Origin: Entrophospora sp. SA101 | Taxonomy: Eukaryota > Glomeromycota > Glomeromycetes > Entrophosporales > Entrophosporaceae | NCBI GenBank assembly: GCA_958430865.1 | Contig: CAUDNR010004618.1 | Coordinates: 1-40,060, forward strand | Reading direction: 5' to 3' | DNA length: 40,060 nt | Part shown: positions 1 to 9,881 of the stretch, in pieces | Numbering within the stretch: position 1 is the first letter of the stretch | Layout of the letters: every line of letters begins with the position of its first letter | Position numbers and translations under genes: made by a program | The notes under the pieces: generated by a model | Database searches by the model: none | Seen by the model: only the letters and a program-made list of their open reading frames with translations | Told to the model about the DNA's origin: nothing

Positions 1-340
1 TAATATTTTATTATCTCAGCAGTTGTATCATCAATTGTATCATTCAAATAATTCGGAGAACATTCTTGTCTAATTGCAAACAATACATCTATATTTTTTT
101 ATCTCATTTTATATCATTAGTTATATATCATCAGTTATATCATTGATGTAGTCTGAAGAAAAATACATTCGTATTCTTGTAAAATTTTATTATGTTGATT
201 TCGCGACCTAATGTTTGAGATAAAAAAATCAATAACATATAAATAATAAATAAACATTTTAAAATTTTCAAAAAATTGTAATTGTTTACAATAAATACTT
301 AACATTGACCTTTCAAAACACACATTATAGAACCATAATT
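1..340. other. AT-rich intergenic stretch with diverged direct repeats
   Basis: I see no convincing gene here. The first 170 bases contain two related blocks built from short phrases such as TTGTATCATCA and TTATATCATCAG, each followed by a similar segment (GAGAACATTCTTGT and GAAAAATACATTC...TTCTTGT), so they look like a diverged local duplication. A 62-codon minus-strand frame spans part of it but is low-complexity and has no recognisable motif. Confidence 0.4.
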
Positions 341-421
341 ATGAGCACTGAAGGATCATCTAGTAAAGGTGGCAGTAAAAAGGGGAGTTCAATGTTAACA
401 TTTTTTATTTTAATAAATTAA
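341..421 (+). other. Short Ser/Gly/Lys-rich ORF, possible orphaned first exon
   Basis: An ATG opens a 26-codon frame beginning MSTEGSSSKGGSKKGSS and then running into AT-rich, hydrophobic codons before a stop. The polar first 17 residues look like a protein N-terminus, and a GT following the GGGA codon area could serve as a donor, but no matching downstream exon was found. The DNA just to the right is a fold-back and an opposite-strand pseudogene, so any gene that once started here seems interrupted. It may equally be chance. Confidence 0.15.
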
Positions 422-429
422 AAAATCAC

Positions 430-507
430 GTGAAATTCGATAAGTCGGTCACAGGGGTCCTCCCCAACATGACCGACTTATCAAGTTTACATATGTATAA
501 ATTTCAC
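430..507. repeat. Fold-back (nested inverted repeat)
   Basis: A perfect 13-bp stem (439-451 GATAAGTCGGTCA against 470-482 TGACCGACTTATC) encloses an inner GGGG/CCCC hairpin, and an outer 8-bp arm (430-437 GTGAAATT against 500-507 AATTTCAC) extends the symmetry. The unit is short and has no coding capacity. It lies exactly where the neighbouring minus-strand family remnant loses its reading frame, so it may be an insertion or a repair scar at a break point. A structured RNA or terminator is an alternative. Confidence 0.55.
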
Positions 508-1230
508 AACAACTGGATTTCTTTTGGAAAGCCATTCAGATGTAGAATATGTTAATAGGCTATCTAAACTAAACCTTTCCTGATTATTGGTTAAATTAAT
601 GATATTATCATATAAACTGCTTCATTCACACTTAGCAATTTCAATAATTAATTCTACTCTTGATTGCTGATCATTGAGTAGTGCATTTTTTTATTTTTTA
701 ATTTGCTATTTTCATTTAATAATTTTGTATTTTGTATTTCAAAATCCTTTATTCTTTGTTCATTTTCTTTTTATAATATATACATTGTTTTTCAGAATTT
801 GTTAATAGTTTTTTTGTATATGCTAATTCTGCCATAAGGTTAGCATGGTCTTTATCTTGTACTTGGACTTGGTCTTTCAATATTTCAATAGTCAACTTAA
901 ATCTTTTTCATTCATTTTCTTCCTCTTGTTCATCTTCCATAAAAGATGAGAAGTTTGAATTATCTAACTTTTTTAATGCTCAATAAAATAATCATTAAAA
1001 TAAGTTGATTATAATGTTTTTCACATAAAGAATGATTTAAGTAATACTAATAATTCAGGAATGTACTTGGTCAAAAGTTTTATTTTTTCAGTTGATTTCT
1101 CTCCTGATGCATGATGCCATTGCTGACTCTCTTTAGTTTCACATTGAGTTAGTTGGTTGTCTTGATATTTCTCGGCAATGTTTTCAAAAAGACATGGTAA
1201 ATCTTTTGCTCTTGGTCTTGTATTTGTCAT
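487..1230 (-). pseudogene. Truncated, frameshifted copy of a repeated coiled-coil hypothetical family
   Basis: Read on the minus strand, this begins with MTNTRPRAKDLPCLFENIAE and continues with TKYIPELLVLLK (first 69 residues open). A Glu/Lys/Gln-rich coiled coil follows (for example DQVQVQDKDHANLMAELAYT) and then LLTYSTSEWLSKRNPVVVKF. The reading frame is broken several times: there is an in-frame TGA in the acidic region near 910 and frame changes near 770 and 650. The order of segments (RAKDLP start, coiled coil, EWLSKRNPVVV) matches my memory of a hypothetical family present in many copies in Rhizophagus; that identification is unverified. Coding similarity stops at the fold-back at 430-507, and the larger C-terminal part is missing. 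Function unknown. Confidence 0.55.
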
Positions 1231-1377
1231 TAATATATCAAAATAATTGTAATTTCAGGCTTTATTTATGAAAAAACTGCTTTATAAAAGTTCGTGGATC
1301 ATCAGACTGGATTATGATCGTTGGAATATATTCAAATAGTTTTTTTTAAGGTTCAATAAAATATGCAGCGTTTAGTA

Positions 1378-2243
1378 CACAGTGAAACTCGATTTAGCGG
1401 ATTTCAATTCAGCGGATTTAAGGGTTTAACGGATAAAATTTTGGAACAGAATTTTTTTATAGTTATTTTATCTTGATTTAACAGATTTAGCAAATTTTTA
1501 TATATATTCGGTATACCGGATATTTTTTTAAACCTTCTCATGTCATTCATTAAGAAATTTATTTGATATAACGTATAATGATGATCATTACTGTTTTGAA
1601 ATTTTAAAAAAAATAACGTGATAATAAAATAAATAAAACATTATGATTTTAAAGTGTTAATATTTTTGAAAAAATAGAAACAATAGCTTATTATTATAAT
1701 TAAAAATAATTAAATGTAAAATAAAACTTATGATTTGTAAAATTAAAATTTATGGCTTGTATAATGATTCGTAAAAATAAAAAATATCCACCTTTGTCTA
1801 TAATCAAAAAAAAAATTTTTATCAATTTTTTTTAAAAAAAAACAAGCACAGAAGCTATAAAAGGTTTGGAAACTGCACTCATATATGTACAACAAAAAAA
1901 AATTGGAAATTGATTCCAAGTAATTAGAAATGTCAATAAATTAAAGAAGGAAACTTCTTAGAAAAATTCTCAAGAAAGAGTACAAACAAGAATTGAAGAA
2001 TACTATATGCTAGAATAAAATAAATTTAAATTTTTTTTTTGTTGTTTATATATATTATTATTTTATTGTTTACATATTTTATATACTGTGAAATTTGTTT
2101 GTTGATTTTTTTAAATTTAACTGATGTCACATGATTTTTATTATAAAATCCGCTAATTCCAAATTTCTCGTTTTTACGGATATTTCGATTTAGCGGATAA
2201 ATTTCTTGGGCCAAACTTATCCGTTAAATCGAGTTTCACTGTG
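1378..2243. mobile_element. Non-autonomous pogo/Tc1-like DNA transposon (MITE, 866 bp)
   Basis: The element is bounded by inverted repeats beginning CACAGTGAAACTCGATTTA on both strands (about 25 bp, one mismatch) and is flanked on each side by TA (1376-1377 and 2244-2245), the target duplication of Tc1/mariner/pogo transposases. Inside both ends the motif TTARCGGAT or GCGGAT recurs (about 1397, 1412, 1428, and 2150-2225 in reverse), like subterminal transposase-binding repeats. The interior is AT-rich with no open frame longer than about 60 codons and no DDE motif, so it must have been moved in trans by a relative. Family assignment to pogo/Tigger rests on the terminal sequence and the TA duplication. 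Confidence 0.8.
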
Positions 2244-2494
2244 TAATACAAAAAATGTATTTTAATTATATGAATTGATCGACGGGATTTTTCAGGAATT
2301 CATTTCTATATTTGGAATATTCCCTGACTGCACTGTGACCAATAAAATATCAAAATCAGTGATTTTTTCCAAGTTTGGACTTAAAATAAATGTTAAAACA
2401 ATTATAAAATAACTAAATATATTTTTTTTAAAATTCAATTATTCCATTTTCTATTTTTCATTCCTTTTAATTTTTTTTCTCGCCGGTCGAGTTT

Positions 2495-2523
2495 ATTGGT
2501 TACTAATTCTTAAGATATAAATA
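2495..2523 (+). promoter_or_regulatory. Putative core promoter of the NADPH oxidase gene
   Basis: An inverted CCAAT box (ATTGG, 2495-2499) and a TATAAATA sequence (2516-2523) lie about 95 and 70 bases upstream of the NOX start codon. In such AT-rich DNA a TATA-like string has little weight alone; the spacing to the gene is the main support. The rest of 2246-2589 holds no gene. Confidence 0.3.
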
Positions 2524-2589
2524 CATACACTCGCATACATTCATTTGTGTATATAATAAAAACAACTACTACAAAAAAAAAAGTTCAAA

Positions 2590-4986
2590 ATGGGAGAATT
2601 AGGTAAAAATGATAATGATATGCTCAACCATCCAAATGATTTTGAAACCCTAATGAATATGTTAATGCTTTGGTATAAGAGAGAGTTATTCAACTGATAC
2701 TGACAGACCAAATATTATTTATTCTGATGAAATAGCTTTAAACCAACAAGATTTTCCCAAAAGACCTTTAGACCAAGATAGCAAACTCGGAAAACTTGAC
2801 TCCATCAAAAAGCCAGTTGCTAGAGGTGATTCGGTTAAGAATTTGAAAAGACTTGATTCTAATAGCGGTTCTGTAACTGTTAAAAAACCTTTAACAAGAT
2901 ATGAAAAATTTCAAGCTTGGATGGTTAATGAAGGTATAAATTTGTATACAAGTTGACCAATTATTATTTTAAACAAAACTGCCATCAATACATATTTTAT
3001 GTATTTATTTTATTTTTTTTTCTGACTTTAAAAAAATTAATATTATTTTAGGAAATCGAAAAATATTTTTTACAATTTGGATTTTACTTCATGGATTAGT
3101 TTTTTCAATGGCGTTTTTGAATTTCTTATTTAGTGATAAATTGTCAACAGCTCGTAATAGTTTTGGTATAACATATCCAATTGCTCGTTCCTCGGCCTTG
3201 GTTTTACATGTAGATGCAGCCCTTATATTATTTCCAGTTTGTAGAAATTTGATTTCTTTATTTCGTACAACTCCATTAAATACCATCATACCATTTGATG
3301 AAAGTATCGAGTTTCATAAGGCTATCGGCTGGTCAATATTATTTTTCTCTTTGGTACACACAATTTCTCACTGGGTAAATTTTGCAAGATTGACTATTGA
3401 TTTGAATGAAGATTTCATCTATTTTTTGAAATTAAATTTTTTAAGTGGTCCTGGCGCAACTGGTTATGTTATGTTGATATCTTTGCTTATAATGGTCTAT
3501 ACAGCTATGGATAAACAGAGACGTAGAAATTTTAATATGTTTTGGTATTTGCATCATCTATTTGTACCTTTTTTTGGTGCATGGGCATTCCATGGATCAT
3601 TTTGTATGATAAAACCTGATAGACCACCATTTTGTGATGAAATTGCTTCGTTTTGGAAATATTGGATAGCGTCTGGTACAATTTATATTGGTGAACGTAT
3701 TTTACGTGAGATACGTGCACGTCAAAACACATATATATCAAAAGTTGTTATGCATCCATCAAAAGTGGTTGAAATACAAATCAAAAAAAAAAGTATTGTG
3801 ACCAAAGCAGGTCAATACATCTTTTTATGCTGCCCTGCAATATCTATATTTGAATGGCATCCATTTACTTTAACCTCTGCACCAGAAGAAGATTATATAT
3901 CTGTACATATAAGGACTGTGGGTGATTTTACTAGAGAATTGGCAAAGAAATTAGGTTGTGACTTTGAGGAAGAAGAAAGATTACGTAAAAAAGCAAAGAG
4001 TGAAAATCGTGTTAAAAGTACTTATGATGGAATTGATATTTCAATAAATAGTCCAGAGTTGAAGAAAATTTTACCTAGAGTGATGATTGATGGTCCTTTT
4101 GGTAGTGCTTCAGAAGATGTATTTAAATTTGAAGTTTCTATATTGATTGGTGCTGGTATTGGTGTAACACCTTTTGCAAGTATTCTAAAAAGTATTTGGT
4201 AATTATTTATTTATTATTTTAAAAAAGAAATTGGCGGATAGCCAGTTTAGTTGATGATTAAATTGATATTATTATTAACTGTTGTCGTGATTGATATTGA
4301 AGGTATCGTGTAAACTATCCAAAAAAATCTACCAAGCTACGTAAAGTTTATTTCTTTTGGATTTGCCGTGATTATGATGTGAGTCTTTTCAAAAAAAAAA
4401 TTTATTATTATTGTACAATGAGAACGGGAAATAGGTTTTACATGAAGCTGTAAATTACATATTAACACATACATATATTATTTTTTTTAAAAAAAAAAAA
4501 TTTATTGATTATGATGATAGTCATTTGAATGGTTCCAATCATTGTTACTAGCTATTGAAGAACAAGATATTGATCAATTCATTGAGATCCACACTTATCT
4601 TACAGCACGTTTACGAGATTCCGATATTGGTAATATATTAGTGAATGATGATGGTAATGTTAAAGATACCATTACTGGACTTCGTGCACCAACACATTAT
4701 GGTAGACCAAACTGGGATAAGATTTTTTCAAAAATGAGGGATCAACATCCCTCCACTGATGTTGGTGTATTCTTTTGTGGACCAAAACCACTGGGAAAAA
4801 TAATAAATACTAAATGTAATTTATGGAGTCAAGGATTTGAAGAGGGCACAAATTTCGTTTATGGAAAAGGTAAAAATAGCAATAATAATCATTTTGTTTA
4901 TTTTTGCAAGTATTAATTGTTTGTCGATTTGAATATTAAATTAATATTAATGTGTTTTTAATATTATTACTACAGAAAACTTTTAA
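2590..4986 (+). CDS. Fungal NADPH oxidase (gp91phox-like, NoxA/NoxB type)
   Basis: Membrane flavocytochrome that passes electrons from cytosolic NADPH through FAD and two haems to oxygen, producing superoxide; in fungi it drives differentiation and, in symbionts, host interaction. Proposed exons: 2590-2602, 2682-2933, 3052-4198, 4303-4378, 4521-4869, 4976-4986 (615 aa). The roughly 90-residue N-terminus is polar and has no EF-hand. Six membrane helices follow. Haem ligands are visible as FHK...SLVH (H177, H191, spaced 14 as in gp91phox) and YLHHLF...AFHG. The FAD site is HPFTLTSAP; the NADPH site is GAGIGVTPFASILKSIW, plus FFCGPKP. The chain ends in GKENF, the usual NOX terminus, formed by the short last exon. 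The 5' end is uncertain: without the 79-nt first intron the frame breaks at a GA repeat (2679-2685). Starting at the internal ATG at 3108 would remove part of the first helix and is unlikely. Confidence 0.93.
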
Positions 4987-5474
4987 AAAATTTGGTTTTT
5001 TATATTTAAATGGGGAAGAGGGAAAAGATAGACAACCAGATAGATATATTAAAATTATATTGTATTTATTTAATAGAGATCTATAAAAGAATTGTAAAAA
5101 TTAACTTATAAATAATAAAAACTTATTTTTTGAAAAAATAGCTGAAACATTTCTTGCTTGATTTCTTATTAAAAAAAAAAGTCATGTCTATGGTTGTGAT
5201 TGTAATTTGTGAATTTTTAATTCATATGCTAGTTCCTGATGCAAAGACTATAAAAAGTAAAAAAAGTTAAATTCAGGAATTGGTCTAAATTTTCTTAAAA
5301 TATTTATTAATAACTTAAAAAATTGATATTTACATGTCTTTTCATTCATAAACGTAACTGTTTTTTATTATAAGTAAATGTAGTAGTAATAGTAGTAGTA
5401 GTAGTAGTAGTAATGATTATAATTTAACACCTGAGGTTACGACACACATCATCTAATAACAAAGCTACGCGTAG
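4987..5474. other. 3' flank of NOX, no gene seen; includes a GTA/TAG microsatellite
   Basis: AT-rich DNA downstream of the oxidase. A run of (TAG)n with one interruption occupies about 5380-5413. No open frame with recognisable residues was found. From about 5425 base composition becomes noticeably more GC-rich, leading into the coding relic that follows. Confidence 0.5.
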
Positions 5475-5672
5475 AATACAACATACGGCAAATCTTTCCA
5501 AGAGTTACGACATAGCCGTGTCGTCATAGTGCAGGCACCCACCCCTAATGACAAGGTTAATCTGATAATTAGCCGAAAGGATATAACGAAATTCAAGGAT
5601 TTGAAAAATCTCGTCACGAGGAAGCACCTGAACGTACGTGATCCGCAATACATTTTTTTAAAAAAAGATTAA
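5475..5672 (+). pseudogene. Relic resembling motif B of a family-B DNA polymerase
   Basis: A 65-codon open stretch with no ATG start follows an in-frame TAG and ends at TAA (5670-5672). It begins NTTYGKSFQELRHSR and continues VVIVQAPTPNDKVNLIISRK, then a Lys-rich segment ending DPQYIFLKKD. The N-[ST]-x-Y-G-K-x-x-[EQ]-x-x-R pattern is what motif B of protein-primed/organellar-viral type B DNA polymerases looks like (such enzymes occur in Polintons, linear plasmids and related viruses), and the distance to the following Lys-rich stretch also fits. Base composition is richer in G+C than its surroundings. The exonuclease domain and the YxDTDS motif are not seen nearby, so this is at most a fragment. 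The family call comes from motif recall only; an exon of an unrelated gene is possible. Confidence 0.35.
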
Positions 5673-5784
5673 AAGAACCTAGAAATCTAATAATACATGA
5701 AATAGGTGGCACTTAAAGGATAATTTTAACTAATATTTGACATGTTGATTTTTGAATGATGGCGTGTGCATAATGATTTCAGAA

Positions 5785-6111
5785 CACTGTTATCTTTCTT
5801 TTGGGCTTACATACACAGGCCAGAAAGAGCCTCTCACAAAGGAAGAAGAAAAGCAAACTTTGCTATTTCTCTCGCATGTTCTTAATATCTTTTACACTAT
5901 TAGTGCTTGCCTGTTCTATTAGTATTATTTTTTATTATCCATTTTATATTCTTTATATACTAATTGAAGTGCTAATTGATTTTATTTCTCCCAGTTTTGT
6001 CAAAGTGAAAATGACTTTGGCATAAACAGCTTTCTAATTAAATATCTGAAGCAAAGATTCCAAGTGCTGTATATGAATTTATTTATGTTAGTTAACGCAA
6101 CAAGTAATTGA
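5785..6111 (+). pseudogene. Two short unidentified coding-like stretches, probable gene relic
   Basis: Two frames have protein-like composition. 5785-5922 reads HCYLSFGLTYTGQKEPLTKE and continues EEKQTLLFLSHVLNIFYT, preceded by a TTTCAG acceptor-like site. 5998-6111 reads CQSENDFGINSFLIKYLKQR and ends MLVNATSN before a stop, preceded by CCCAG. I could not join them in frame with a normal intron, there is no upstream start, and I do not recognise the protein. They may be exons of an undetected gene or remains of one; their proximity to the polymerase-like relic suggests a common degraded insert. Confidence 0.25.
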
Positions 6112-8484
6112 TTTCGTGCTAGAGGATGTTGACTATAATATTATTGATTTTTTACATTTTCATTTTTCATTTTCCAACTTTAATTGCTCTTCCTCCACCC
6201 TTCTCTTGGCTGATAGATTATAAAAATCAATCAATCAATCAATCAATCATATCATTAATTAGGTTTTTTTTAATATTTAATGAAAATAACACTTTAACAA
6301 CAAAATCAAACAATAATCAAAGAATTGAAGGATCGATTGACCAACCTTTTTAGGTGCTGATAATTTGATAATGCATTTTTTTTTTCGCTATTCGTCTAAT
6401 GATAAAAAGTTTTGCAATTGTACAATTGTGTAATTATAATATCATTTTTCTTCTTCTTCTTTTGATCAATTGAATGTTGGTCTTGGACTACTTTGGCAAA
6501 AAAATCCATCGTCTCTTGATCATTTATTTTTTTTTTTGAATCAACTCGATCGTTTCTTTCAACAATAAATTTACTGTCTACTATTCAATAAATTTTGACT
6601 GCATGTATACAAATCTGAAGTAGATCTTCAAATTTGGTTAGCACATCCCGTTGACTATGATTACTTCAAGATGTGTGATCGTGATGATCTCGAACGTGAT
6701 GTATCATTACTGCTAGTCACGAAATCTTTTTCACAATGTTCGTGTAACATAGTAATCAATTAATTGACTTGCCCACTTTTATTATCCATTTTCATTTTCC
6801 ATTGATTTAATTAATTAATTTAATTCTACATACAACCTATACTATAATAATATATATATTAATATATATTTATATATATTTGACAAAATGTGAGAAAAAT
6901 AAATAAACTAATTTTAGTATTTTTAAACCTATTTTTATTTTATTTATAAAAAAAAATTGGCTATTTTAGTTATTAGTTAAACTTTTTATTTTAAATTAAT
7001 TAAATTGGAAATTATCTTATTCTTGTAATGAAATTTTTTATTTTAAATTTTTTTTATCTTAATAATCACTGAATCTTGCATGATTCCTAGCAACACATGG
7101 TTTATTTGAAAAACATGCGTGTTACAATGCTTATTTATTTACAAGCTAATTTTACTTTATAAAAAAAAATTTTCCAAGATTAAAAATAAATAATTATTTT
7201 CCATATGACTTATTGGATTAACTCTATAAAGATAAATTAAAACTTTTTTTTTACAAAAAGAGAGAGAAAGCCGATGATCTGAGGGAAATCATGTTTGATA
7301 TTGAAGCTATTTTTTGATGATGGATGGATGTTCCGAAATGTTATTATGAACACGTAAAATATCAGGTATTCTCCAAACAAAGCTGCATGTTTTAGAGGAG
7401 AAATGATTTAAAACAATGATTATTAATATTTTTATTTTTTATTTAGTAATTAATTACACACTACATTGCTACTAACCAATAATTGTAAAAGTCATATCAT
7501 GAACATCAGCAATTGCTTCTCTTGCATTTTCATTAAATCTTTCGCATTAATCTTACTCGTTTCGCTTGTTCATATTCAAGAAATTAAATTCTCATGTGAG
7601 TCATACAAAGAATTTGATAATTATAATAGTTATGATCGAGAATGAGTGGATGAATGGATAGACAAGAAGCAGCAAATCATAGTTAACTAATGAACCAAGA
7701 TTCTCATTTTATTAATCAATAAATGAATAAGTTAGTGATAGTATGAACAGAATGTAGTAAGGAACTTTTAAAAACTTGTTGAGAAACTTGAAAGTTGATA
7801 GTCGATATTAAGCTTTATGCTGCGTCTGTGTAACAGAATTTCATTGAAAATGGATAAATAACAATTTATTATTTAGGAATTATTAATAATATATTCGTAT
7901 TATATATATCATACTATATAAAAAAAAAAACTTAAAAATATTTTTTTTTTAATTTACAAAATCATATTTTGCAAAACAGGCAGAAGAATTTATATAATTA
8001 GCAATGGATTGAATGAGAAAATGAGGAGGATACTGGGGTGATGATGTGAATACGGAAGAATTCAGTCCTCAAGATAACCCATTAATAGTAATTGATGGTT
8101 CTAACGGAACTAATATGAACCGGAGTAGTAGATCAGACGAAGAGTGAATGATGATATATATGTATAATAGAATGATATGATAGAATCATATATTAACAGT
8201 TATTTATTATTATGTAATCAACCAAAAATTTGGTTTCTTTTAGTCTTTAATAATAATAAACATGTTAAATCACAAATTTGTATAAATCCATTTTATGTTA
8301 TTATAAAATCCCTCGAGTATATCTATCTATCTACGTGTGATCAATTAACAAAAATAGAAAAGTATAATTGAATAATAATAATATACTATAAATAAATTGA
8401 TTAAGTCAGCACATGTATTCGAATAAACCTTTCCATCACACACATCAGTCATTAGACATTCAACACATATAATATACATCTCGA
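6112..8484. other. Gene-poor AT-rich region
   Basis: Contains a (CAAT)n run at about 6226-6249, TA-rich runs near 6850-6880 and many A/T homopolymers. A 75-codon plus-strand frame at 6126-6353 is mostly simple repeat and hydrophobic codons and is not credible. The only coding-like piece is a 40-codon open stretch ending at 8147, listed separately. No RNA gene was recognised. Confidence 0.5.
8025..8147 (+). other. Possible C-terminal exon or relic, unidentified
   Basis: A 40-codon stretch opening after a TGA reads GGYWGDDVNTEEFSPQDNPL and ends NMNRSSRSDEE before TGA. Its polar, acidic composition with balanced codons differs from the surrounding simple AT-rich DNA. There is no start codon, and AG sites just upstream could be acceptors. 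I do not recognise it and found no partner exon. Confidence 0.2.
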
Positions 8485-8487
8485 TTA

Positions 8488-8567
8488 GGGAGGGGATGTC
8501 CAAAAATGACATCATTTTGGTTACGAAAATTTCCCCCAAAAAATAATGCCATTTGGGGCACACCCCC
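8488..8567. mobile_element. Short palindromic MITE, Harbinger-like ends
   Basis: An 80-bp imperfect palindrome starts GGGAGGGGATGTCC and ends GGGGCACACCCCC, so both ends read inward as GGG...GTG(T/C)C..AAATG.CAT. TTA is present on each side (8485-8487 and 8568-8570), the target duplication typical of PIF/Harbinger elements. It has no coding capacity. Similar palindromes beginning with G-runs are, from memory, frequent in Rhizophagus intergenic DNA; this is not checked. Confidence 0.5.
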
Positions 8568-8570
8568 TTA

Positions 8571-9834
8571 ACCAATTCTGCAGTTTTTATATATTTCCCG
8601 ATTCACGTCATGTTCCCTATAAAAATTGAGCCTTTTTTTAATTACAAGATTCCCAATTTATATACTAGTATATATGCGAGATGACTTCATCGTATGCATA
8701 AACAGCATGTCTGTTAAAAATATCGATTTGCATCATGCATTATCGAATAATTGCTTTGCTTAAATTAAAATTTACGATCCAATTCAAAAAAAAATTTTTT
8801 TTTTTGCCTCATTGTTATCCGTAACAAGCTACGATCTGTTAACATATCGTAAAAAAAAAATTAAAAAATATAATAATTTTAAAAAAAAAAACGCTGTCTA
8901 AAATAAAGAATTTACAAGAAATTTTTTTAATTATTTCGGTAAAATGTAAACAAAAAGTGAATGCTGTGGCATGACTTAGCTGCCCTTAATTCGCAGAACA
9001 AAAAAAAATTGTTGTGTGCGTGTTAAAACATAGAATAAGTCGGTAACAATTTTATCCAGTTCCGTAACCGGATATGTAAATTAATGTCCGTGTGTGTGTT
9101 AGTATTGATAGGTCCGTGTGTATATCCGATATTCTATAAATGATTTAATTCATTAGTTTTTGAATTTTTATGTACGTATATCTACATGGGTTCAAACGAG
9201 TATTTTATTAAAAAAAAGAGAAATCCCAATACTTACCATTGAACGGGAGAATGATATGTCAAGGAAGTGATGTATGATCCGTGTGTTTTGTGTTTGTTTG
9301 TGTATGAGTGTATGGACGATTACTTTCCCCACTTAAACCAAAATCCGGATTTAAATCACTATTACTTGATGGTCGCCTTTATGGGAAAATTGTTATTTTT
9401 GTGAAAGCATTTTATAAAATGAATTTTTTAAACAATATGGTTTGGAAAAAAATGATTGTTATCAATGTTTCATTCACGGATTCCCTGATTTGATTGAAAA
9501 TAATAATTGTAATATTATTATTATTACTTATTATGTTTTGCTCTTTTTTGTTTTGTTTTTTTTATTTTCCATGGGAAAAAATCTAGAGCTTAAAATAAAA
9601 ATTAAGCTTCGATCAGACGAATTTTAAAAAAATTAAAAAACTTGAAACTACCGAAAAAAGGATAAATTAATTATAATAATGAATGTAGTCAAAGAAATTA
9701 AATTAAAATCTCTTGATTTTGTTGTTTATTTGTTTATATTTATTTATTTATTTATAATTGAAAAAAACTTTAAATTGTGTGGGGTGGAAAATATGCGAAT
9801 AACTCCGAAATATACGTTCATTTATGGTCAGTTG

Positions 9835-9881
<47 letters not shown>

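Noticed and set aside
4542..4916. Reading the NOX C-terminus as GKGKNSNNNHFVYFCKY
   Set aside because: That reading passes into an intron; the donor at 4870 and the acceptor before 4976 restore the family's conserved KENF ending.
5465..5653. 62-codon minus-strand frame with Cys/Phe-rich composition
   Set aside because: The plus strand of the same DNA has the more protein-like reading with a polymerase-like motif; the minus frame is its shadow.
6226..6249. CRISPR-like short direct repeats
   Set aside because: These and similar CAAT, CA, TA and TTA runs are simple microsatellites without spacers; CRISPR arrays are not expected in a fungal nucleus.
9180..9200. GGGTTCAAACGAG as a possible tRNA B box
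   Set aside because: No matching A box or cloverleaf pairing around it. No tRNA, rRNA or other standard RNA gene was recognised in the window.
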